Assembly (NCBI RefSeq): GCF_004355005.1
Contig: NZ_SMSJ01000016.1
Location: 50,486 to 114,485 of the forward strand
DNA length: 64,000 nucleotides
Source of the DNA: Dankookia rubra
GTDB taxonomy: Bacteria; Pseudomonadota; Alphaproteobacteria; Acetobacterales; Acetobacteraceae
Reading direction: 5' to 3'
Of this stretch, positions 25,712-32,519 are shown one piece after another (within the stretch, counting starts at the first letter, position 1; every line of letters begins with the position of its first letter). The translations under genes and the position numbers were made by a program. The notes below the pieces were generated by a model that saw nothing but the letters and a program-made list of their open reading frames with translations, made no database searches and was not told the origin of the DNA.

Positions 25712-25855
25712 TGCGGTCTCCATGTCTCGGCCCGGAGGGCGATGCGGCATATGACCGCCCTCCCCTCGCTTTGGCGAGAGGGTGGCACTGCCGCGCTCGC
25801 CGCCCCGGGGACGGGACTGCCCACGCAGCGGGCGCCCGCTGCCCCGGCCCTGGGC

Positions 25856-27418
25856 TCAGCGCAGGTCCAGCCGCACGCCGTCCGGCAGGGTCGGCGCGAA
25901 TTCCGCCAGCTTGCGCCGCAGTTCCGCCTCCGCTCCCGGCTCGGTCGCGTAGAAGGTCACGGTGTCGCCGGCCGGGGCGATGCGCGGACCGGACAGCCGC
26001 AGCTCGGCGACCCGGACCCAGGATTCGGGCACGCCCTCGAACCACCAGGGATAGATCATCGCCAGCCGGATGCCGTGGCGGCGGACCATCGCCTCCATCC
26101 AGGGGCCGTCCTTGTGCTTCTGCCGCAGCGCCTCGTTCGAGGCGAGGCCGAAGAGGTCGAGGACATAGAGCTTCGGATCGACTTGGTAGCTGACCCAGCC
26201 GAGGTCGTTCACCGCGATGCCCTGCCGCCAGTAATCGGCGACGAAGCGGTGCATCTGGTAATGCTGGTCCTGAATGTTCTGCGCGGCGCGGGGCGATTGC
26301 AACGCCGCCGGCGCCTGCGCCGCGGCGGCGGCCAGCAGCACCGCGGCCCCGGCCATGCGCCAGGTCCGGGAGGCGCTGGCCAAGGCCACCGCCAACACCA
26401 TGGCGCCGAAGAGCAGCGCGTAAACCTCGTAGCGGTAGAACCAGCCGAAGCGGCCAACCAATGCGTGCAGGCCGAGCGCGGCGACCGCGCCGGCCAGCGG
26501 CCAGCGCTGCACCGGCGGCGCCCGCAGCGTCAGCGCCGCGAGCAGGACCAGCAAGGCCAGGTAGGGCCAGCGGCGCGGATGCCGCAGCAGTTCCAGGGAG
26601 GCATTCGAGACCAGGGCGAGGACGGGCCCGAGCACGCCTTCCGCCCCGGCATAGACATCCGACTTCGCCAGCACCGAGTTGGGCAGCGGCGGCAGGCCCT
26701 GCGCCGTAAGCCAGGCACCGAAGCCGACGGGCAGCGCCAGCGCGGCGACCAGCAGCCCGGCCGCCGCGGCCCAGCGCCGCTGCCCGGCCAGCGCGATCAT
26801 CAGCGCGCCGACCAGGGCGAACATCTCGTAGCGCACCGCCGGGCCGGTCGCTGCCGCAGCGAGGCACCAGAGGGGGATCGGGCGGCCGCGCATCGCCTCC
26901 GCCAGCCCCCAGGCGCAGGCGGCGGCGAGGAGCACCTGCAGGCTGTGCTCCATGCCGGTGAAGGGCAGCCCGGCCAGGTTGCCGGCCAGGACCAGCAGCA
27001 CGACCAGCGCGATCCGCGCCCAATCGGCACCGGGGGCCCAGGGCAGCCGGTCCACCAGCCGCCCGAGCAGCACCGCGTTCGCCGCGCCGCAGGCCAGGGC
27101 GATGCCGAGCGGCAGCCAGACGTGCCAGGTGGTCCCGACGCCGGGCACCAGCAGGAAGGGCCAGAGGATTGAGGAGGACGGGGCCGTCACCTCGCTTAGG
27201 TTGATGCCGTAATGGCCCTGCGCGATCCGCTCGGCCAAGGCCAGGTGGATGTAGGGATCATCGAGCGTATAGCCGATCCGGCCATGTGGCAGGGCCAGCA
27301 TGCCGAGCACGATGCCGAGGACGAGAAGGCCCCAGAAACCAAGCGCAAAGGCCGCAGCGGGGACGGTGGTCGTGGCCAGCCCGCGCGGGGGCGCGGCCGC
27401 AGCGCGCGACAAGGACAT
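25856..27418 (-). CDS. Polytopic membrane protein, probable GT-C-fold glycosyltransferase
   Basis: The protein of about 520 residues has roughly ten hydrophobic helices in residues 20-380 and a soluble C-terminal domain. An acidic pair in the first outer loop (IGYTLDDPYIHLALAERIA, near residue 55) matches the catalytic-site position of GT-C enzymes that use polyprenyl-phosphate sugars. The periplasmic C-terminal part (VNDLGWVSYQ, YVLDLFGLAS) is also like this group. It may modify lipid or polysaccharide at the outer face of the inner membrane. Two starts are possible (27427 and 27418); the second has better spacing from AGGGA. It stands alone, divergent from the acetyltransferase. Confidence 0.7.
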   Translation of the reverse strand: MSLSRAAAAPPRGLATTTVPAAAFALGFWGLLVLGIVLGMLALPHGRIGYTLDDPYIHLALAERIAQGHYGINLSEVTAPSSSILWPFLLVPGVGTTWHVWLPLGIALACGAANAVLLGRLVDRLPWAPGADWARIALVVLLVLAGNLAGLPFTGMEHSLQVLLAAACAWGLAEAMRGRPIPLWCLAAAATGPAVRYEMFALVGALMIALAGQRRWAAAAGLLVAALALPVGFGAWLTAQGLPPLPNSVLAKSDVYAGAEGVLGPVLALVSNASLELLRHPRRWPYLALLVLLAALTLRAPPVQRWPLAGAVAALGLHALVGRFGWFYRYEVYALLFGAMVLAVALASASRTWRMAGAAVLLAAAAAQAPAALQSPRAAQNIQDQHYQMHRFVADYWRQGIAVNDLGWVSYQVDPKLYVLDLFGLASNEALRQKHKDGPWMEAMVRRHGIRLAMIYPWWFEGVPESWVRVAELRLSGPRIAPAGDTVTFYATEPGAEAELRRKLAEFAPTLPDGVRLDLR

Positions 27419-27525
27419 GGGCAGCATTCCCTGGATGTACGGATTAGCTACGCGTGAAATGCTGCAGATGCGAAGCCAAGCGCGGCCGAAAACTTCGCGA
27501 TACGAATATTTAGGGAATGCACGAC

Positions 27526-28083
27526 ATGACTGTTCGCGCCGCCGGCGAAACCGACCCGCCCGGCATCCTGGCGATCTACAATGAGGTCATCCGCACTTCG
27601 ACCGCGGTCCAGGCCGACGATCCGATGCCGCCGGCCGACCGCGCCGCCTGGTTCGCCGGACGGCAGGCGGAGGGCTACCCGGTGCTGGTGGCCGAGGATG
27701 CGGCGGGCATGGCCGGCTTCGGCGATTTCCGTGCCTGGCCGGGCCATCGCCATACGGTGGCGCACAGCCTGGACATCCGGGCGAAATGCCGCGGCCGCGG
27801 CGGGGCGCTGGTGACGGCGCTCTTTCCGGTGGCGGAAGGCCTCGGGAAGCACATGATGATCGCCGGGGTCGATGCGGCGAAAGCCGCCTCGATTGCCATG
27901 CATGAGCGCCTGGGCTTCGGGCGGGTGGCGCATCTCCGTGAGGTCGGGCGGAAATTCGACCGCTGGCTGGACCTGGTCTTCCTGCAGCGCCTGCTCGGCG
28001 CGCCGCAGTCATTGCGAAACCCACAAAAACAGCTTGGGGTGCGGGGGAATACCTTTCCCCGGCCTGGCTTTCTTGCTTCTTGA
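27526..28083 (+). CDS. GNAT-family N-acetyltransferase, phosphinothricin acetyltransferase-like
   Basis: The 185-residue protein has the PAT/YwnH opening VRAAGETDPPGILAIYNEVI, the acetyl-CoA loop region AKCRGRGGALVTALF (normally RGRGIG) and the C-terminal block AMHERLGFGRVAHLREVG. This family acetylates amino groups of small molecules such as methionine sulfoximine-type compounds. The ATG at 27526 is chosen because AGGGA is 9 bases upstream, while the ATG at 27517 abuts it. The last ~25 residues (from QSLRNPQ) do not look like the family and lie over a fragment resembling the intergenic repeat, so the original stop may have been replaced. Confidence 0.83.
   Translation: MTVRAAGETDPPGILAIYNEVIRTSTAVQADDPMPPADRAAWFAGRQAEGYPVLVAEDAAGMAGFGDFRAWPGHRHTVAHSLDIRAKCRGRGGALVTALFPVAEGLGKHMMIAGVDAAKAASIAMHERLGFGRVAHLREVGRKFDRWLDLVFLQRLLGAPQSLRNPQKQLGVRGNTFPRPGFLAS
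28010..28075 (+). repeat. Possible partial copy of the intergenic hairpin repeat
   Basis: The segment with TGGGGTGCGGGGGAATACC and then TTTCCCCGGCCTGGCTTTC resembles the end of the copy at 43372-43510 (TGGGGTTTGGGGAGGAAATG, TTTCCTCCCCAACC, TTGCTTTC). A preceding GCGAAACCC also parallels GCGAGAAAC there. Similarity is short and was judged by eye. Confidence 0.35.
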
Positions 28084-28102
28084 GGCCAGGAGGAATCGTC
28101 GA

Positions 28103-29677
28103 ATGGGTCCCGCCACCGCCATGAATCTCGGCCGCCTGCTCACCCAGACGGCGCGCCGCGTGCCGGATGCCGTCGCGCTCGTCTGGGGCGAACAGCGCTG
28201 GAGCTTCGCCGAGCTCGATGCCCGGGTCGATTGTCTCTGTGCCGCGCTGCGGGCGCGCGGCATCGGCAAGGGCGACCGCATCCTGACGCATAGCCGCAAC
28301 GGCAACGCGATGTTCGAGATGATGTGGGCCGCCTTCAAGATCGGGGCGGTCTGGGTGCCGACCAATTTCCGCCTCACCCCGGCCGAGGTCGGGTACCTCG
28401 CCGAGACCTCCCGCGCCCGGGCCCTGCTGCGCGACCGCGGCTTCTCGGCACATGCCGACGCCATCCGCGCCGCCGGGCATTGCGAGCTGGTCCTGGCGAT
28501 CGGCGACGCGCAGGGCGAGGACCTCGACTACGAATCGGCGCTGGCGGCCGCGACGCCGCCGCCGCCGGACCACGAGGCGGATGTGGAATACGGCGATCCG
28601 GTCTGGTTCTTCTACACCTCCGGCACCACCGGGCGGCCCAAGGCGGCGGTGCTGACGCATGGGCAGATGGCCTTCGTCGTCACCAACCACCTGGCCGACC
28701 TGTTCCCCGGCGTGACGGAGCGCGACGCGTCGCTGGTCCTGGCGCCGCTGTCGCACGGCGCCGGCATCCACCAGCTCGGCCAGGTGGCGCGCGGGGCGCG
28801 GACCGTGCTGCTGCCGACCGAGCGGTTCGACGTCGAGGAGGCCTGGCGGCTGGTCGAGGAGCACGGGGTGACCAACATGTTCACCGTGCCGACCATCCTG
28901 ACCGCGCTGGTCGAGCACGATGCGGTCGACCGCTACGACCATTCCTCGCTGAAGCACGTGATCTATGCCGGGGCGCCGATGTACCGCGCCGACCAGAAGC
29001 GCGCGCTGCAGAAGCTCGGCCCCTGCCTCGTGCAGTATTTCGGCCTGGGCGAGGTCACCGGCAACATCACCGTCCTCCGGCCGGACCAGCACAGCACCGA
29101 GGACGACGAGAGCTTTCCGCTCGGGTCCTGTGGCAGCGCCCGGACCGGCATGGACATCGCCATCCTCGGTGAGTCCGGCGCCCGCCTAGCGCCGGGCCAG
29201 ACCGGCGAGATCTGCGTCCGCGGCCCCGCCGTCTTCGCCGGCTATTTCGAGAATCCGGAGGCGAACGAGAAGGCCTTCCGGGGCAGCTGGTTCCACACCG
29301 GCGACCTCGGCCACCTGGACGCGCGGGGGTTCCTGACCATCACCGGCCGGGCCTCCGACATGTACATCTCGGGCGGCAGCAATGTGTACCCGCGGGAGGT
29401 GGAGGAGGCGATCCTGACCCACCCCGCGGTGCTGGAATGCGCCGTGGTCGGACTGCCGCACCCTCGCTGGGGCGAAAGCGGCGTCGCCGCCGTGGTCGCC
29501 CGACCCGGCCATCAGGTGACCGAAGGCGCGGTGCTCGCCCACCTCAACGAACGCCTGTCCCGCTACAAGCAGCCGCTGCGCGTGGTGGTCTGGGACGCCC
29601 TGCCCAAATCCGGCTACGGCAAGATCCCGAAGCGGCTGGTGCAGGACCGGCTGCGGGAGGAAGGCATCGGCTTCTGA
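28103..29677 (+). CDS. AMP-dependent fatty-acyl-CoA synthetase-like ligase
   Basis: The 524-residue adenylate-forming enzyme shows FFYTSGTTGRPKAAVLTHG near residue 170, YFGLGEVTGN near 315, the motif WFHTGDLGHLDARGFLTITG near 395, hinge GRASDMYISGGSNVYP and the C-terminal catalytic lysine in PKSGYGKIPKR. The start follows a strong AGGAGGAA site. It makes an acyl-CoA from a free acid, with the substrate unassigned. It stands apart from the other acyl-CoA genes, 25 bp before a Bcr/CflA-type exporter region, with no clear partner. Confidence 0.87.
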   Translation: MGPATAMNLGRLLTQTARRVPDAVALVWGEQRWSFAELDARVDCLCAALRARGIGKGDRILTHSRNGNAMFEMMWAAFKIGAVWVPTNFRLTPAEVGYLAETSRARALLRDRGFSAHADAIRAAGHCELVLAIGDAQGEDLDYESALAAATPPPPDHEADVEYGDPVWFFYTSGTTGRPKAAVLTHGQMAFVVTNHLADLFPGVTERDASLVLAPLSHGAGIHQLGQVARGARTVLLPTERFDVEEAWRLVEEHGVTNMFTVPTILTALVEHDAVDRYDHSSLKHVIYAGAPMYRADQKRALQKLGPCLVQYFGLGEVTGNITVLRPDQHSTEDDESFPLGSCGSARTGMDIAILGESGARLAPGQTGEICVRGPAVFAGYFENPEANEKAFRGSWFHTGDLGHLDARGFLTITGRASDMYISGGSNVYPREVEEAILTHPAVLECAVVGLPHPRWGESGVAAVVARPGHQVTEGAVLAHLNERLSRYKQPLRVVVWDALPKSGYGKIPKRLVQDRLREEGIGF

Positions 29678-29738
29678 CCGGGACCGTTTGGAGCCGGGGG
29701 CCATGGTGCAGCGCAACATCGGGTGATAAGCCCAATGA

Positions 29739-30911
29739 ATGCTCCCGCGTCCCTGGCTGCTGCCCCTGATCCTCGGCGCCATGTCGGCCTTCGGGCCGCT
29801 GGCCACCGACATGTACCTCCCGGCCTTCCCGGACATCGCGGCCGGGCTGCCGGCCGACCCTGCCGCGGTGCAGGGCACGCTGGCCGCCTTCTTCGCCGGC
29901 ATGGCGACGGCGCAGCTCGTCTACGGGCCGCTGGCCGATCGTCTCGGCCGCAAGCCGCCGCTGCTGTTGGGGCTGGCGATCTTCAGCCTGGCCTCGCTCG
30001 GCTGCGCCACCACCGCCGATGTCGCGACGCTGACCTGGCTGCGCTTCGGCCAAGGCCTCGGTGGCTGCGCCGGCATGGTCATGGCCCGGGCCATCGTCCG
30101 CGACCTGGCGGAGGGGCATGCGGCGATCCGGCTGATGGCGCAGCTCGGCTTGGTGCAGGGGCTGGCGCCGATCCTGGCACCCTCGATCGGCAGCGCGTTG
30201 CTGGGCTTCGGCAGCTGGCGGCTGATCTTCTGGGTGCTGGCGGCCTATGCCGCGGCGCTGGCAATCGTGGTGGCGCTGGCACTGCCGGAGAGCCTCGAGC
30301 CGGAACGGCGCCGGCAGGACGGGCCGGCGGCGATCATCCGCACCTATCTGCGGCTGCTTCGGGATCGGCACTTCCTCGGCCACACGCTGGCGGCGGTGCT
30401 GCCGCTGGCCGGGATGTTCGCCTATATCAGCAGCTCGCCCTTCGTCTACATGGAGCTGTTCGGCGTCTCGCCGCAGCGATACGGCCTGTTCTTCGGGGTG
30501 AATGCCTTCGGCATCATGATCGCGGCGCAGAGCGTCGCCCGTCTTGCGAAGCGGGTGCCGCCGGCGCGGATGCTGCGCGCGGCCCTGGCCTGGATGTCGC
30601 TGGCCGGGGCCGCCCTGCTGGGCGCGGCGACAACCGGGCTCGGCGGCTTCGCCGCGATCGCGGCGCTGGTCTTCGGCTATGTCGCCGGCATCGGCGCGGT
30701 GATGCCGCTGGCGACGACGCTGGCGATGGGCCCGCAGGGGCGGCATGCGGGCAGCGCCTCCGCGCTGATCGGCACGCTGCAATTCGGCGGCGGCGCGCTG
30801 GCCGGTGCGCTGGTCGGGCTGCTGCATACCGGCACGGCGGTGCCGATGGCGGCGGTGATCGCCGCCTGCGGGATCGCCGGGCTGGTCGCGCTGCGGGTGC
30901 TGGTCCGCTGA
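29739..30911 (+). CDS. Bcr/CflA-family drug resistance MFS transporter
   Basis: The 390-residue major-facilitator protein has twelve predicted helices. The family motif FGPLATDMYLPAFPDIA lies in helix 1 (about 18-34), and the antiporter loop motif GPLADRLGRKPPLL near residue 64. Members export drugs such as bicyclomycin or chloramphenicol, or amino acids, using proton exchange. The gene is single and ends in a strong hairpin shared with the convergent spermidine synthase gene. Confidence 0.9.
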   Translation: MLPRPWLLPLILGAMSAFGPLATDMYLPAFPDIAAGLPADPAAVQGTLAAFFAGMATAQLVYGPLADRLGRKPPLLLGLAIFSLASLGCATTADVATLTWLRFGQGLGGCAGMVMARAIVRDLAEGHAAIRLMAQLGLVQGLAPILAPSIGSALLGFGSWRLIFWVLAAYAAALAIVVALALPESLEPERRRQDGPAAIIRTYLRLLRDRHFLGHTLAAVLPLAGMFAYISSSPFVYMELFGVSPQRYGLFFGVNAFGIMIAAQSVARLAKRVPPARMLRAALAWMSLAGAALLGAATTGLGGFAAIAALVFGYVAGIGAVMPLATTLAMGPQGRHAGSASALIGTLQFGGGALAGALVGLLHTGTAVPMAAVIAACGIAGLVALRVLVR

Positions 30912-30925
30912 GCCGGCCCGCGACC

Positions 30926-30950
30926 GCCGCGGGTGGGAACCACCCGCGGC
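30926..30950. terminator. Bidirectional hairpin terminator
   Basis: GCCGCGGGTGG (30926-30936) and CCACCCGCGGC (30940-30950) pair perfectly over 11 bp around GAA. It sits between the convergent exporter (+) and speE (-) genes. No T-run on either side. Confidence 0.65.
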
Positions 30951-30969
30951 GTGAATCGCTAGCCCGAAC

Positions 30970-31833
30970 CTACTTCGGCAGGTGCTCGGCGATATAGGGC
31001 GGCAGGTTGAAAGCGCCGCAATGGATCTCCGGCGTCCAGTAGCGCGTCGTGCCCAGGATGCCGGCAGCCGCGGCCCGCGCCCGGATCTCCTCGACCGCCA
31101 CCGCGCGCAGCGCCGCATCCTTCGCCGCCCAGCCCAGCGTCATGAAGCCGCCGACATAGGTCGGCACCGCGGCGACGTAAGCAAAGACGTCGGCAAAGGA
31201 CTTCCTGCGGCGGAGCGAGGTTTCGCGCAGCTCCTCGGCCTGCATGAAGGGCACGCCGCACTGGTTCACCACGAGGCCGCGCGGCGTCAGCAGGCGGGCG
31301 CAATTGGCGTAGAACTCGTCGGTGAAGAGCACCTCGCCGACGCCGATCGGGTCGGTGCTGTCGACGATGACGACGTCGAAGGAGGCATCCGGCGCCTGCT
31401 TCACGTGGTCGATGCCGTCGCCGACGATCACCTCGGCGCGCGGATCGCTCCAGGCCTCGCCGGCGATCATTGGCAGGTGCTGCTTGGCCAGGCGGATCAC
31501 CTCGCCATCTATCTCCACCATGACGGCGCGCTCGACGCCCTTGTGCTGCAGCACCCGCCGCAGCACGCCGCCGTCCCCGGCCCCGATGATCAGCACGCGC
31601 TTCGCATCGCCATGCGCCAGCAGCGGCACATGGGTGAGCATCTCCTGGTAGACGAACTCGTCCGCCTCGGTGATCTGCACGACGCCGTCGAGCAGCATGA
31701 CGCGGCCGTGCGTCTCGCTCTCGAATATCATGATGTCCTGGAAGGCGCTCCGCACCCGCGCAAGCTCGCGCTTCACCAGGAAGCGCTGACCCCAGGCGCC
31801 GTAGAGCGTCTCGTTCACCCACGAATCGGTCAC
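30970..31833 (-). CDS. speE: Spermidine synthase
   Basis: A 287-residue aminopropyltransferase that transfers the propylamine group of decarboxylated S-adenosylmethionine to putrescine. Seen: GRVMLLDGVVQITEADEFVY near residues 43-62, the SAM-binding glycine loop IIGAGDGGVLR near 83-93, EIDGEVIRLAK, and the gate and active-site DSTDPIGVGEVLF near 160. All residues expected for the enzyme are in place. It follows speD on the same strand with a hairpin in the 75-bp gap, so the two make a spermidine operon. Confidence 0.95.
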   Translation of the reverse strand: MTDSWVNETLYGAWGQRFLVKRELARVRSAFQDIMIFESETHGRVMLLDGVVQITEADEFVYQEMLTHVPLLAHGDAKRVLIIGAGDGGVLRRVLQHKGVERAVMVEIDGEVIRLAKQHLPMIAGEAWSDPRAEVIVGDGIDHVKQAPDASFDVVIVDSTDPIGVGEVLFTDEFYANCARLLTPRGLVVNQCGVPFMQAEELRETSLRRRKSFADVFAYVAAVPTYVGGFMTLGWAAKDAALRAVAVEEIRARAAAAGILGTTRYWTPEIHCGAFNLPPYIAEHLPK

Positions 31834-31858
31834 GGCACAGCCACCCTCAAACAGGAAA

Positions 31859-31882
31859 GGGCGGGACCTCGCGGCCCCGCCC
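31859..31882 (-). terminator. Attenuator-like hairpin between speD and speE
   Basis: GGGCGGGACC (31859-31868) pairs with GGCCCCGCCC (31873-31882), nine of ten bases, loop TCGC. Reading on the minus strand it is followed by TTTCCTGTTT, a fair T-rich tail, so part of the speD message may end here, lowering speE relative to speD. Confidence 0.6.
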
Positions 31883-31908
31883 CTGGAACCCGCATGCTTC
31901 GATCGATA

Positions 31909-32364
31909 TCAGCCGACCAGGCCGCGCTTGTGCTCGGCGAGCTGGACGCGGCCGGGCTGGAAGCCCTTCTTCAGCACCGGGATGGCGAGATACGGGTTGC
32001 ACTCGCCACAGACGAAGATGTCGAGCGCCGCATAGTCCCGCTCCGGCCAGGTGTGGATGGAGACATGGCTTTCCGCCAGCACCAGCACGCCGGAGACGCC
32101 GCTGTTCGGCCCGAAATGGTGGAAGTGGCCGTGCAGGATCGTCGCACCGGTGGCCACCGCCGCCTCGCGCAGCACGTCGTCGATATGCTCGGGGTCCGCC
32201 AGGTTGGTGGCATCCCACAGATCTATGATCAGATGCGTGCCAGCGAATTTCACGCCGTCACGACTGACAAAGTAATCCTTGGCCTCGCTCGCCGAGGTTG
32301 CAGAGTTCTGGGCTTCGCTCGGGAGCTGCTCCGAGACCATCCCCAGTTGGATAAGAGCGTCCAT
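31909..32364 (-). CDS. speD: S-adenosylmethionine decarboxylase proenzyme, short prokaryotic type
   Basis: The 151-residue proenzyme self-cleaves between Glu98 and Ser99 (LAESHVSIHTWPE), where Ser99 becomes the pyruvoyl cofactor. His104 and the cysteine in IFVCGECNP are the partner catalytic residues of the class 1B enzyme. It makes decarboxylated SAM for spermidine synthase, the next gene. The start at 32364 is set by AGGAG four bases upstream and by the family N-terminus; a longer frame upstream has no homology. A TTGACC box and AT-rich stretch lie upstream in the 32365-32519 gap. Confidence 0.94.
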   Translation of the reverse strand: MDALIQLGMVSEQLPSEAQNSATSASEAKDYFVSRDGVKFAGTHLIIDLWDATNLADPEHIDDVLREAAVATGATILHGHFHHFGPNSGVSGVLVLAESHVSIHTWPERDYAALDIFVCGECNPYLAIPVLKKGFQPGRVQLAEHKRGLVG

Positions 32365-32497
32365 CGGGCTCCTGTTCCCACCAGTAGATGACCGGGGTGA
32401 TCGGGGATCGATCAGGTCAATGGCGGCGGCATATGGGGCAAGGGGGGGTAGGACGCAAGCCATTTTCTGCGCAGCACGGCCGAAAATAATGCCGCTC

Positions 32498-32511
32498 TCC
32501 CCCGCGGGGGA
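32498..32511 (-). terminator. Palindrome after the 975-residue gene
   Basis: TCCCCCGCGGGGGA is a perfect 14-bp palindrome 8 bp after the stop of the large motility-operon gene on the minus strand, followed by the AT-richer GCATTATTTTC. It may be the end of that operon. Confidence 0.45.
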
Positions 32512-32519
32512 CGCGGGAC

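Noticed and set aside
24335-27172. A 945-codon plus-strand frame
   Set aside because: It crosses three minus-strand genes with good motifs and has no recognisable domain.
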